Positions 35,435-46,175 of a DNA stretch of 64,000 bases are shown here, in pieces. Numbering within the stretch: position 1 is the first letter of the stretch; every line of letters begins with the position of its first letter. Under the pieces are notes generated by a model. The model had not been told where the DNA came from, did no database searches, and saw only the letters and a list, made by a program, of their open reading frames with translations. A program made the position numbers and the translations under genes. The DNA is taken from assembly GCA_022509185.1 (NCBI GenBank), contig JAFLTS010000003.1:114068-178067 (forward strand), written 5' to 3'. The DNA is from Muribaculaceae bacterium. Its GTDB lineage: Bacteria; Bacteroidota; Bacteroidia; Bacteroidales; Muribaculaceae.

Positions 35435-38400
35435 TCAGTTATTAATTTTATTAAGTAAATGTCTTACAGCTCCTTCAAGCTGTGCATCATGACCTTCTTC
35501 AACCTCTAAAGGGTCATTATAAATTATAACGTCAGGATTAAGTTGTGTATTTTCCAGTATTGTTCCATCATTTGCTTTATTAGTGACCTGCGGAATACCG
35601 AAAACAATTGAAGGATCAATCTGGTTTTCCCACCAAACAGCTGTCATAGTGCCTGGCACCGGTGCTCCTATAACTTCCCCTATCCCTAATGTCTGATAAG
35701 TGAAAGGTGAACCATGAGCATCACTATAATTAGACTCATTAACAAGCATAACACTTGGTTTAGTCCATTGTGAGAAAGGTTCAATACCGATTTCTTCCCC
35801 CCTTGGACTGAAAGTAACATATTTTTTTCCACTTAGCAGAATAGCCAGGTCATTGTGAAGCCAACCTCCTCCATTAAAACGAGTGTCAACCACTACTGCA
35901 TCATAATTTCTGTATTTTCCCAAAAGTCGTTCATATATATTCTGGAAGCTTTTTGTATCCATTCCTTCTACATGAACATAGCCTATTTTTCCGTTTGATA
36001 AACTATCTACAAGCTTTTCATTTTTTTCAACCCATCTTTGATAAGCCATTCCGTTTAAAGCCTCTACAGAGAGGGGTCGAATATAGATATATTTTATTTC
36101 TCCATCTGTAGATTGAATACCCAATCTTACTTTTTTCCCGGCTTTCCCTTCCAATAGTGGAAAATAATCTTGTAAAGGCTCTATATTTTTCCCGTCAATC
36201 GACAAAATAATATCACCGGCTTTTACATCAGCACTTTTGTTAGCTAACGGGCCTCTGGGGAAAATTTCTTGAATTTTCAATCCCTTCCCTTCGTAGCTTT
36301 CATCAAAGAAAGCTCCAAGAGAAGAGGTAGACATATCGGTTGGAGTACGGTAAAACCTTCCTCCGGTATGAGAAGCATTCAGTTCTCCTAAGGTTTCACT
36401 TAAAATATTTGCAAAATCTCTGTTGTTTGAAATATAAGGTAGGAATTCCTTATAATGGTCGGTGTAATATTTCCAATCTACTCCATGAAGATTTTTATCG
36501 TAGAATTTATCTTCCACCTGTTTAGCCATATGTGAGAAGATATATTCTCGTTCAAGAGAGGGATGACGGTCATAAGGAGCTTCAAATTCCACAGGTTCTA
36601 CTTCCCCGGATTCCAAAGAAAATTTTTTAACACCATCATAAGCAAGGATGAAAATATTTTCACCTTTCATATCGGGTTGCAGAGATCCAGACAAGCTGTT
36701 AGCCAATATTTTAGAATCGCCTTTTTTTAGGTCTGTAACTAAAAGGTTATAATCTCCATCGGGACCTTCAGCAATATAATACAGCTTATCTCCCTTTGGA
36801 TTCAGGAAGAAATCCAGGATATTAGCTGAAGTAGTAGTAAGTCGTTTCGTCCGGTATCTTCTATTTTTTAGATCTATAGGTAATACCGTTTTTTTGGTAT
36901 CTTTTTTCGTTTTCTTTTTATCCTTGGTAAAAACATCTTTAGTCTCAGCTTCTTTATCTTCTTTTTCCTTATTTTCTTTTTCTAATAGATCAGCTTCTTC
37001 TTGTGTAAAGTTAAATTTATCCCAAGCATCTCCATCAAGAACCATTATAATAATATCATCCTGATTACCCCAAGAACCGGAGGCTTTCATACCATATTTT
37101 CCCGTTGAATAGATTACTGCTTTGCCATCTAATGCCCATTTAGGGTTATAGTCATTATATCCGCTTTCAGTAAGATCAACCACTTCAGAGCCATCAGCTT
37201 TCACAACTGCAATATCCATATTGTTCCATCCCAAGGGACCCATATATGAAGTAAGCAGCCATTCACTGTCGGGACTCCATGAAAAAACGATATCTCCATC
37301 AGAATAAGAATAATTGTATTTAGAATCAAGAGCTGTTACTACTTCTTTTGATTCAATATCAATCACTTTAATGGCTCCTCTGTTTTCCAGGAAAGCCACT
37401 TTTTTGCCATCAGGAGAGAAAAGTGGTTGCATGGCTGATGTTTCACATTTATATAATGGCTCAATTTCAATATCGGTTGAATATGCAAATTCCTTTTCGT
37501 CATCATTTTTAATTTTTGCCGTGAACAGTTGCCAGACACCATCTACATCGCTATCAAAAACAATAGAGCGTCCATCAGGAGCAAAAGATGCTGTGCGTTC
37601 CTGGTCCTTAGTGTCAGTTATACGCTTAGTGGTTTTGTATTTAGCATTTGTAACATAAAGATCTCCACGGATGAAAATAGCAATTTCTTCTCCTGAGGGA
37701 GAAACCGCTATATTTGATACTCCTGAGTTTACATACCTTTTTACGATGTCACTGTCATATAAGTCAGCAGTGATATTGATTTCAAGCTTTTGTGGTTCCT
37801 GTCCCGGAACTAATGTATAAATATCCCCGTCCCAGTTAAATGCCAGAGTGCCATTATTATCAGCAGTAAGGGAGCGTACGGGATGTTTTTCGAAGTGAGT
37901 AATCTGCTTCTCTGAGCCTTCAAGAGAGGATTGAAAAACATTCAGAGTACCGTCTTTTTCTGAGATATAAAAGAAAGAGTCATCTTGACCCCAAACCGGA
38001 GATTGGTCTGTACCATTGAAATGAGTAAGTTGTTTGAAGCTTCCGTCTTCATACAACCATATATCGGAAGTGCCTGCAGAGCGTTCATGTTTCCTATATG
38101 GATCTTCGAAGCTTTTCTTATCTTGATATAAAATCTCTCCTTTGGAGTTAGCATCTGCGCTTATTACAGGTAATGAAAGAAATAGATTGGGTTTGGCCGA
38201 GGGTTTGTTCACATTAATTGAATAAATTTGTGTGAAGAAAGGAGCACGGGAAGTATTAGGCCCGGGTAACAAAGCAGCATTAAAAAGAAGAATTGAATCA
38301 TTGATAAATGTCAGAGGTGTTTCATTTCCACTATGAGTTGTAAGTCTTCTCGGTGTGCCTCCTTGAGCACTTGTAATGAAAATATCATCAGATCCTTCAC

Positions 38401-38656
38401 GGTCACTTAGAAACACCAGGTTTTTACTATCCGGAGTCCAAACCGGTCTTGCGTTATATGATTTCCCTGAGGTGATTTGCACGGCATTCCCGCCAGAAAC
38501 GAGAACGGTAAAAATTTCTCCTTTATAGGAGAAGGCTATAGATGAACCATCAGGAGAGATTGCCGGCGTAATAATCCAACGAGGGGTTTCCCCCATAGAA
38601 TTTAAAAAAGAGAACAAAATCAAAAAAGAGACAAAACTTTTTATCCGGAATTTCAT
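35435..38656 (-). CDS. Tricorn-like S41 protease with beta-propellers and PDZ
   Basis: 1073 residues. Signal peptide (residues 1-22), TolB/WD40-like propeller repeats (PAISPDGSSIAF, PVWTPDSKNLVF and many more), a tricorn C1 domain, a PDZ domain (AGDIILSIDGKNI) and an S41 catalytic domain with the nucleophile Ser in ESNYSDAHGSP. It should degrade peptides in the periplasm. A Lys/Glu/Asp-rich run lies around residues 555-590, between the propellers and the rest, and looks like a flexible insert. First gene before dnaE and trxA. Confidence 0.93.
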   Translation of the reverse strand: MKFRIKSFVSFLILFSFLNSMGETPRWIITPAISPDGSSIAFSYKGEIFTVLVSGGNAVQITSGKSYNARPVWTPDSKNLVFLSDREGSDDIFITSAQGGTPRRLTTHSGNETPLTFINDSILLFNAALLPGPNTSRAPFFTQIYSINVNKPSAKPNLFLSLPVISADANSKGEILYQDKKSFEDPYRKHERSAGTSDIWLYEDGSFKQLTHFNGTDQSPVWGQDDSFFYISEKDGTLNVFQSSLEGSEKQITHFEKHPVRSLTADNNGTLAFNWDGDIYTLVPGQEPQKLEINITADLYDSDIVKRYVNSGVSNIAVSPSGEEIAIFIRGDLYVTNAKYKTTKRITDTKDQERTASFAPDGRSIVFDSDVDGVWQLFTAKIKNDDEKEFAYSTDIEIEPLYKCETSAMQPLFSPDGKKVAFLENRGAIKVIDIESKEVVTALDSKYNYSYSDGDIVFSWSPDSEWLLTSYMGPLGWNNMDIAVVKADGSEVVDLTESGYNDYNPKWALDGKAVIYSTGKYGMKASGSWGNQDDIIIMVLDGDAWDKFNFTQEEADLLEKENKEKEDKEAETKDVFTKDKKKTKKDTKKTVLPIDLKNRRYRTKRLTTTSANILDFFLNPKGDKLYYIAEGPDGDYNLLVTDLKKGDSKILANSLSGSLQPDMKGENIFILAYDGVKKFSLESGEVEPVEFEAPYDRHPSLEREYIFSHMAKQVEDKFYDKNLHGVDWKYYTDHYKEFLPYISNNRDFANILSETLGELNASHTGGRFYRTPTDMSTSSLGAFFDESYEGKGLKIQEIFPRGPLANKSADVKAGDIILSIDGKNIEPLQDYFPLLEGKAGKKVRLGIQSTDGEIKYIYIRPLSVEALNGMAYQRWVEKNEKLVDSLSNGKIGYVHVEGMDTKSFQNIYERLLGKYRNYDAVVVDTRFNGGGWLHNDLAILLSGKKYVTFSPRGEEIGIEPFSQWTKPSVMLVNESNYSDAHGSPFTYQTLGIGEVIGAPVPGTMTAVWWENQIDPSIVFGIPQVTNKANDGTILENTQLNPDVIIYNDPLEVEEGHDAQLEGAVRHLLNKINN

Positions 38657-38678
38657 GAGTCAAGACTTAGGTATATTG

Positions 38679-38686
38679 CAAATATA
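38679..38686 (-). promoter_or_regulatory. -7 box of the tricorn-like protease gene
   Basis: TATATTTG on the minus strand, 22 bases before the ATG. No matching -33 TTG. Confidence 0.45.
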
Positions 38687-38776
38687 ATAATTTTCAATAA
38701 ATAGGGAAATAGATACAGATAACAATCTAAGAAGTGTTTTAACCATTAATTTTATAATATTTTAAATAGAAATATT

Positions 38777-39193
38777 ATGAAATTATCTAAGAATTTTACT
38801 TTGAAAGAAATGATAAAATCGCCTACGGCAGAAAGACTGCATATCAGTAATATTCCTAATGAACCGGAACTTAAAAAGCTAAAACAGCTTTGTGTTGAGA
38901 TACTTCAGCCAATTAGAGACAAATATAAGAAACCTATTAGAGTTACCAGTGGATTTAGATCTTCTGAATTGAATAAGGTGGTGAAAGGAAGCATCAATTC
39001 CCAACATTTGAGGGGAGAAGCTGCAGATATAGTTAGTTGTGACAATCTACTATTATGGAATATTATTATAGAAATGATTAACAAAGGTGAATTAAGGGTA
39101 GGACAACTTATAAATGAAAAACAGTTAAGTTGGATTCATATTTCATTGCCAGCAGAGAGAAGTATTAGATACAATCAGATTTTGAGGTTGTAA
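38777..39193 (+). CDS. M15 family peptidase (D-Ala-D-Ala carboxypeptidase-like)
   Basis: 138 residues, Peptidase_M15_3 type. The zinc ligands are in [11 protein letters not shown] (His, Asp) and SWIHIS (His), and SGFRSSELN is the usual preceding loop. No signal peptide is present. The family cuts peptidoglycan peptides and is common among phage endolysins of Bacteroidota, but no other phage gene lies nearby. The function in the cell is not clear. Confidence 0.85.
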   Translation: MKLSKNFTLKEMIKSPTAERLHISNIPNEPELKKLKQLCVEILQPIRDKYKKPIRVTSGFRSSELNKVVKGSINSQHLRGEAADIVSCDNLLLWNIIIEMINKGELRVGQLINEKQLSWIHISLPAERSIRYNQILRL

Positions 39194-39210
39194 AAAAATG
39201 GTTACCTTTG
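39182..39210 (+). promoter_or_regulatory. Promoter of the ridA-like gene
   Basis: TTG (39182-39184), 18-base spacer, TACCTTTG (39203-39210). An in-frame TTG at 39208 sits in the -7 box, so the ATG at 39229 is the start. Confidence 0.6.
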
Positions 39211-39228
39211 TGCAATAAATTTAATATT

Positions 39229-39609
39229 ATGAAAAAAGAAGTAAACTCAAAGAAAGCTCCGGGAGCAATTGGACCTTATAGTCAGGCAGTCAAGGCCGGA
39301 AATTTTATATATGTATCCGGTCAGCTACCAATTGATGCCAAGAGTGGTGAAATGCCTTCTGATATAAAGGAACAAACACGCCAAAGTCTTGAGAATGTAA
39401 AGGCGATTTTAGAAGAAGCAGGCGCCTCTATGGATAATGTTGTCAAGTCAACGGTATACCTTGCCGATATGAGTTTGTTCGGAGCCATGAATGAAGTATA
39501 TGGAGAATATTTCTCAGGTATATTTCCCGCAAGGGCAGCTTTCGCGGTAAAGGAGCTTCCAAAACAGGCCTTAGTGGAAATAGAAGTTGTGGCTTTCCAT
39601 TGTTCTTAA
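39229..39609 (+). CDS. ridA: RidA family reactive intermediate deaminase
   Basis: 126 residues from the ATG at 39229. It shows the YjgF/YER057c/UK114 motifs [19 protein letters not shown] and FPARAAFAV with the substrate-binding Arg. It hydrolyses reactive enamines and imines, such as 2-aminoacrylate from serine or cysteine breakdown. The next gene starts 26 bases after its stop. Confidence 0.93.
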   Translation: MKKEVNSKKAPGAIGPYSQAVKAGNFIYVSGQLPIDAKSGEMPSDIKEQTRQSLENVKAILEEAGASMDNVVKSTVYLADMSLFGAMNEVYGEYFSGIFPARAAFAVKELPKQALVEIEVVAFHCS

Positions 39610-39635
39610 GAAACAAAGAGACAGGAAAAAACGTA

Positions 39636-40628
39636 ATGAAAATTACAAGAATTTTACTATCTTTAATTTTATCGGCAACCTTAAATATAGGGGTTGCCGA
39701 TAATTTTACAGTAAGTGATGAGATCCAGACACGGATTCAAGAGGAAGCGGAAGACTGGATGGACAATATGCAGGATGGTATCCAAGACAGAATGTCGGAT
39801 GCGGTGAATCATGCAATTCATGGTTTCTACACTGAGTTAGATTATTTCAGAAACTATTCGGATACTACCGGAATTAATAAATATAAAACTAAAGTAAGGG
39901 AAATACCATTCGGAAACAGTGTGCCCTCTCCAATGTTTTTTTATTACACAGAAGAAAATATTGATACCCTTAAACCTTTACTTATTTATTTTCATGGTGG
40001 GGGTTGGGTTTTAGGTTCCCATATTCTTTCCGATAAATTTTGTCGTGCCTTGGCTTCTGATGGTAAAATAAATGTTATTTCTATTGATTATCCTTTAAGT
40101 CCTGAAAAAGTTTATCCGACGGCAATTGATGTTAGTGAGGCAAGTGTAAATTATATAACGGAACATGCTTCAGAATTCGGAAGCTCAAAAAATCTAATAA
40201 GTTTGGGAGGCGATGGAGCAGGTGGTAACATAGCGATTATGACTTATCAAAGACTCGCTAATAGATCCGAGATAAAATCAATGGTGCTTTATTACCCACT
40301 TATAAAAGCCGAAGGAAGACTCAACCAGGAAATGAAGAAACAATTTGGAAGAGGTTATGGTTTTGATTCAAGATTATGGGAGGTATTCGTAGAAGCTTAT
40401 AAAGGGAAAAGTTTACCGGATGATATAACCTTACCTCCTACTTTGCTTATAAGTGCAGGAAGAGATATTATTATAGAGGAACAAAAAGAATTTGTTGCTA
40501 CCATTAAGAATGTCACTTATGTGGAATTTCCTTATGGATTACATGGATTCATTACTGATAATCATCAAACCACAGCCTTCGAAACCGCAGTTGTATTAAC
40601 AGAAAAATTTCTTATGGAAAATAAATAG
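39636..40628 (+). CDS. Alpha/beta-hydrolase fold-3 protein lacking the catalytic serine
   Basis: 330 residues from the ATG at 39636, with a signal peptide (MKITRILLSLILSATLNIGVA). The hormone-sensitive-lipase-type oxyanion motif HGGGW is at 120-124. The nucleophile elbow, normally GDSAGG, reads GDGAGG with Gly at 194 (codon GGA). The Asp (D277 in SAGRD) and His (H303 in YGLHGF) of the triad are kept. It is therefore likely inactive as an esterase, or uses another nucleophile. An ORF start at a TTG at 39600 overlaps ridA and is rejected. Confidence 0.88.
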   Translation: MKITRILLSLILSATLNIGVADNFTVSDEIQTRIQEEAEDWMDNMQDGIQDRMSDAVNHAIHGFYTELDYFRNYSDTTGINKYKTKVREIPFGNSVPSPMFFYYTEENIDTLKPLLIYFHGGGWVLGSHILSDKFCRALASDGKINVISIDYPLSPEKVYPTAIDVSEASVNYITEHASEFGSSKNLISLGGDGAGGNIAIMTYQRLANRSEIKSMVLYYPLIKAEGRLNQEMKKQFGRGYGFDSRLWEVFVEAYKGKSLPDDITLPPTLLISAGRDIIIEEQKEFVATIKNVTYVEFPYGLHGFITDNHQTTAFETAVVLTEKFLMENK

Positions 40629-40654
40629 GATCCTATTTAGAAAAGGATCCTATT
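40624..40654. terminator. Bidirectional terminator between hydrolase and Dabb genes
   Basis: AATAGGATCCT (40624-40634) and AGGATCCTATT (40644-40654) form an 11-bp stem between the two convergent genes. T-runs are short on both sides. Confidence 0.6.
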
Positions 40655-40660
40655 ATACTT

Positions 40661-40954
40661 TCAGACTTCGTAGTCTACGCAAGCCCTGTCAACTTTATAC
40701 GGTTTAATAATCTCTACAGCTTCCATATGTGCCGGATGTGCCGAATACAAAGCCACATCTTCCATACTGTTGGCAGTAGCTGTTAAAACCAGATCCCAAC
40801 TTTCAGCAGGGTTGATATTAATGCCAACATCCATGCTTTTTAATTGCGGAATTTCACAGGGAAGTTGTATCAAAGCCTCCATGAAGCGTTTGGCCACATC
40901 ATATTTTTCCTCAGGAGTTCCTTTAAATTTGAACATTACAACATGTTTGATCAT
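40661..40954 (-). CDS. Dabb family stress-responsive A/B-barrel protein
   Basis: 97 residues. It starts MIKHVVMFKFK and ends YSAHPAHMEAVEIIKPY, typical of the Dabb (dimeric alpha/beta barrel, PF07876) family. The biochemical role of bacterial members is not settled. It lies 29 bases after the ABC-F gene on the same strand. Confidence 0.88.
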   Translation of the reverse strand: MIKHVVMFKFKGTPEEKYDVAKRFMEALIQLPCEIPQLKSMDVGININPAESWDLVLTATANSMEDVALYSAHPAHMEAVEIIKPYKVDRACVDYEV

Positions 40955-40983
40955 AGAGATAGATTTAAAGTTTAATGATATTA

Positions 40984-42615
<1,632 letters not shown>

Positions 42616-42667
42616 TCATACAATTAATTAAAAAGTGGAGATAAAAATAACTTGGTCAATTGTCAGT

Positions 42668-43753
42668 TTATAAATTTGAGGAAAGACGGGGCACATTAAT
42701 ATTATTTTTATCCAATACTTTTAAAGCTCCGCGTTTAAATATATCCCAATGATATTTTTGTGAGGAGGGAATAGAATCTTCAAGCCAACCGGGAATTACT
42801 TTAAAGTTTCCTTTTCCTTCAGGTTTAGCCGAAAATATCAATTCGTATTCTGCATTTTTGAATTTTGCTTTACCGATAGAATCCCTTGAAAGAGTCGCGA
42901 ACAAAATGGCTCCTCCCCGAGTATCAGCTGTTTTCATATTGGAAATAAAATTTCCTAAAGAATAAACCATCAAAACATCCTTATTTTCTTTTTCGTTTCT
43001 AACCACTTTCATTGGTTGAACCACATGAGGGTGTCCTCCGATTATCATATCCACTCCATTGTCAACAAGGAATGAAGCGAGATCTTCCTGTATATTGTTT
43101 TGAATTAGGACATATTCTATTCCCCAATGCATAGCCACTATAATAATTTCAGCACCTTTTCTTTTAGCCTCCTCAATCTCTTCGCTGATTTTATCTTTGT
43201 TTATATATGCAATTTCTACTCCATCTGTGGGTTTAATTCCGTTAGTTCCGTAGGTATAATTCAGAAAGGCGATTTTATAGCCATTTATCTCTTTTATAAA
43301 GGGACTCTTTAATTCTCTCTCTTCTGAATTTCTAAAAGAGCCAACATGATCTATTTTTAGAGAGTCAAGCACATCAAGAGTTCTTCTTGCAGCCTTATCC
43401 CTTCTATCAAGAATATGATTGTTTGCCGTCAGGAAAAGATCAAAACCCGCATCTTTCAGAGCTTCGGCAAAAGAATCCGGAGCACTGAAACAAGGATATC
43501 CTGAATAGTCTGGAGGACCCCCCAATGGCACTTCCAGATTGCATACCGAATAATGGGCCTTTTGAATAGCAGGTGCTATCAACTCAAAACATTCAGAATA
43601 ATTATAATGATCCCTACCTATTTCTTTTGCCTTATCCAACTGTGCCTGATGTTGCATGGCATCCCCGGCAAACATGATTACTGTTTCCTGAGGAGAAACA
43701 AGATTGCCTCCTCCGGGCAACATCCCTATAATAGTGAACAGAAGTCCCCACAT
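42668..43753 (-). CDS. CapA family protein (metallophosphoesterase fold)
   Basis: 361 residues from the ATG at 43753, five bases after the DUF4270 stop. An earlier in-frame start at 43852 would lie inside the DUF4270 gene. The N terminus (MWGLLFTIIGMLPGGG) looks like a signal anchor. The CapA motifs are MFAGDAMQHQ, NLEVPLGG, TANNHILDR and GGHPHVVQP. The family is linked to poly-gamma-glutamate and cell-surface work; a true capsule locus is absent here. Confidence 0.88.
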   Translation of the reverse strand: MWGLLFTIIGMLPGGGNLVSPQETVIMFAGDAMQHQAQLDKAKEIGRDHYNYSECFELIAPAIQKAHYSVCNLEVPLGGPPDYSGYPCFSAPDSFAEALKDAGFDLFLTANNHILDRRDKAARRTLDVLDSLKIDHVGSFRNSEERELKSPFIKEINGYKIAFLNYTYGTNGIKPTDGVEIAYINKDKISEEIEEAKRKGAEIIIVAMHWGIEYVLIQNNIQEDLASFLVDNGVDMIIGGHPHVVQPMKVVRNEKENKDVLMVYSLGNFISNMKTADTRGGAILFATLSRDSIGKAKFKNAEYELIFSAKPEGKGNFKVIPGWLEDSIPSSQKYHWDIFKRGALKVLDKNNINVPRLSSNL

Positions 43754-43758
43754 ATGAA

Positions 43759-45195
43759 TCAGTCTATCATCTGGGTGGAGAAAGAGAAAGCAACCATGGC
43801 GTTCGTAGTATTCAATAAAGTCATGGTAGGTCGGGAGGTGAATGGCACACATTTAGTAACGTATGTGGCTCCTTCACCATAATAGCTGGATACTGTTTCT
43901 GTTTCTACTTCAACCGGCACGAGGATAAAATCAGTATCTTCTTCGTTTACGTAATCCTTTTGAAGAAGATCGAGAAAATAATTTCTCATGGAAGAAAAAT
44001 AATACCTTTCATTATCCTTATCGTAAACCCCTATAAAGGAATTCATATTATCAGGAATTTTATTTTCCTGAAAGAAACTTTCATATTCCGAGCTTTTCAC
44101 CATCAAAATATTGGTAGCCACACCGATTCCTGAGTTAGATTCGAAAGATGTGGCAGGAATAAAGAGGTTAAGATCATTGACAGTGGAAAGATGAACATTC
44201 TTTTCATTATACCGGTCGATCAGAGTCTGTGCCGGGAAAGAATATTGTGCGATATATCCTCCGGGAGTGGTTATTATCACCTCTCCATTATTCTCTCTAT
44301 TCCATTCATGAATTGATTGTGAGGGTAAATAAGTAATATTATTACTACTTAAAACTTCCGGAGATACTGTAAAGGGAACAGCAAGGTTGGTGACATGTTC
44401 TACAGTAGTTTCCAATTCTCCATCATCAGTAATGGTGGAAGTTTCTTTAAGACTGTAATAATAGATTCCTACATAAACAGACAGAATATTTGCTATACAA
44501 CCGTTTCCGAAAGTTGATTTCACATATAAACCGGGCAGGAAATATTCCGCCATTGTCTTAGGCCATTGAAAAATTTCAGGATCCGATTTATATTTTTCGA
44601 AAATTTCTACACCAAATTCTTTAGGAAGGTCTAAAGAAATGTCCACATATGTGTTATTATAAAATGCCGAATCAGATTCTGCTATAGCGGAAACGGTATA
44701 ACTCCTTGAAGCAAATGGTAAAGATGGATCGTAATAACCTTCCGGATTAAAATTATTATCTATTTCGGGGGGCAATTGACGATTCAGTTTATAGACAGTG
44801 ATTCTCTGAGGAGCAAGAGAGTCTCCTACGATCTCGTCTCTAACGGCTCCAAGGATTAATTTGACTGAATCAATACGCTCCGGCAACCAAAGCGAATCAG
44901 GAACTTCAAGAGAAGCGGCACACATTAAACGTGTAACAAAAGAACAATTTAGCCTTCCATAATCTTCAACGTCTATATTACCTACCATCAGATTACCTGT
45001 TTTTGAGTCAAAACCGGTTATTTCAATAGCTTTAGCTTGAAGATCAAAATAGAAAGTATCAACGTTAATCTCCACTTCCCCGGAAGCTATAGCGCTTCCT
45101 ATGGTAGTATTATCGTTATTACAAGCTACAAGAGCAGAAAAAAATGTTAAGATTAGGAAAACTCCCGACAGTTTTCTTAATTTAATTTCGGGCAT
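43759..45195 (-). CDS. DUF4270 lipoprotein
   Basis: 478 residues. A lipoprotein signal with the Cys in SALVACNND lies near residue 25. The rest is beta-rich and matches the Bacteroidota-specific DUF4270 family, whose function is unknown. The gene lies between the GT5-like and CapA genes, with gaps of 10 and 5 bases, so all three are likely one operon. Confidence 0.88.
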   Translation of the reverse strand: MPEIKLRKLSGVFLILTFFSALVACNNDNTTIGSAIASGEVEINVDTFYFDLQAKAIEITGFDSKTGNLMVGNIDVEDYGRLNCSFVTRLMCAASLEVPDSLWLPERIDSVKLILGAVRDEIVGDSLAPQRITVYKLNRQLPPEIDNNFNPEGYYDPSLPFASRSYTVSAIAESDSAFYNNTYVDISLDLPKEFGVEIFEKYKSDPEIFQWPKTMAEYFLPGLYVKSTFGNGCIANILSVYVGIYYYSLKETSTITDDGELETTVEHVTNLAVPFTVSPEVLSSNNITYLPSQSIHEWNRENNGEVIITTPGGYIAQYSFPAQTLIDRYNEKNVHLSTVNDLNLFIPATSFESNSGIGVATNILMVKSSEYESFFQENKIPDNMNSFIGVYDKDNERYYFSSMRNYFLDLLQKDYVNEEDTDFILVPVEVETETVSSYYGEGATYVTKCVPFTSRPTMTLLNTTNAMVAFSFSTQMID

Positions 45196-45205
45196 ATATA
45201 AGGCG

Positions 45206-46015
45206 TTAAGAGAGAGAATTATAAAAATCGAGATATTTTTGAGCGTCCTGTTCCATATCCTGAGCCATTAAAACCGGTTTGCCTGACTCCCGGATATATT
45301 TAAGAAGTTCCGGATCGATATCCGGATCATTAATTATTATACCTTGAGCAAAATCTATTCCTATTTTATGGAGTAAATCTGCATCGAGTTTATCCCCGGA
45401 ATATTTTTTAAGATCTTTCTGAAGGAATCCTTCTTCTTTCAGTTTGTTGAAGATATTTGGATCGATAGGAGCAAGATCTTTAGCGGGTTGAATGGCATAT
45501 ACCACTTTACTGTTTTTAAATGATAGATCGTCGTGATATAATTTTTTAATATACATCGGGATAAGTGAAGTAATCCATCCTGCACAATGTATTATTTTAG
45601 GATCCCAACGTAATTTTTTAGCCGTTTCCATTGTACCTCTGGCAAAAAAAACAGCTCTTTCATCGTTGTCCGGTCTATTCATACCGGAGTGGTCGGTATC
45701 TGAGGCAAGTTTCTGGAAGTAGTCATCGTTATCAATGAAATAAACCTGAATCCTTGAAGGCTGCAATGAAGCAACTTTAATTATGAGAGGATGATCGTTA
45801 TCGTTTATATTAATGTTGATTCCGGAAAGACGAATCACTTCATGAAGCTGATTTCTTCTCTCGTTGACAGCACCAAATTTAGGCATGAAAGTTCTCACTT
45901 CAAATCCTTTTTCCTGCATAGAAACCGGGAGGAATTTTCCCAGTGAAGATATGGGCGAAGTCGCCACATAAGGAGATATTTCCTGATTTATAAATAAAAT
46001 ACGTTCTTTTGCCAT
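45206..46015 (-). CDS. GT5 (glycogen/starch synthase)-like protein, N-terminal domain only
   Basis: 269 residues. It matches the N-terminal half of glycogen synthase: start RILFINQEISPYV, then VRTFMPKFG and IIHCAGWITSLIP (compare HxHDWHT). The KTGGL substrate loop reads ATSPISS, and the whole C-terminal nucleotide-binding half is missing. Catalysis as a glycogen synthase is therefore unlikely. Such short forms next to panC are found in other Bacteroidales (family knowledge), so it is probably not a recent truncation. Confidence 0.82.
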   Translation of the reverse strand: MAKERILFINQEISPYVATSPISSLGKFLPVSMQEKGFEVRTFMPKFGAVNERRNQLHEVIRLSGINININDNDHPLIIKVASLQPSRIQVYFIDNDDYFQKLASDTDHSGMNRPDNDERAVFFARGTMETAKKLRWDPKIIHCAGWITSLIPMYIKKLYHDDLSFKNSKVVYAIQPAKDLAPIDPNIFNKLKEEGFLQKDLKKYSGDKLDADLLHKIGIDFAQGIIINDPDIDPELLKYIRESGKPVLMAQDMEQDAQKYLDFYNSLS

Positions 46016-46086
46016 TATTATCTTGAAGCAAACAGTCTTAAAAGAAAAAGACCCCTTCGGCTTTTATAAGTTAAATATTTAATATG

Positions 46087-46094
46087 CAAAGTTA
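46087..46094 (-). promoter_or_regulatory. -7 box of the GT5-DUF4270-capA operon
   Basis: TAACTTTG on the minus strand, 71 bases before the ATG. The leader between includes AAAAGCC-GAA-GG...CTTTTT, a weak hairpin followed by a T-rich stretch. No -33 TTG. Confidence 0.5.
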
Positions 46095-46112
46095 ATGATT
46101 TTTTTGCACACA

Positions 46113-46143
46113 TTGGGTTATTCTGAATAAATGGTTAATTTTG
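46113..46143 (+). promoter_or_regulatory. Promoter of the panC operon
   Basis: TTG (46113-46115), 20-base spacer, TAATTTTG (46136-46143). It is divergent from the GT5 promoter 20 bases away. Confidence 0.85.
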
Positions 46144-46175
46144 CAGATAATTTAGATGTAAGAAAAATATAAAAG

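Noticed and set aside
38777..39193. Prophage remnant around the M15 peptidase
   Set aside because: No integrase, holin, capsid or attachment repeats nearby; neighbours are ordinary chromosomal genes.
43753..43852. Longer CapA start inside the DUF4270 gene
   Set aside because: The extra 33 residues overlap DUF4270 coding sequence and are polar, while the ATG at 43753 is followed by a signal-type hydrophobic stretch.
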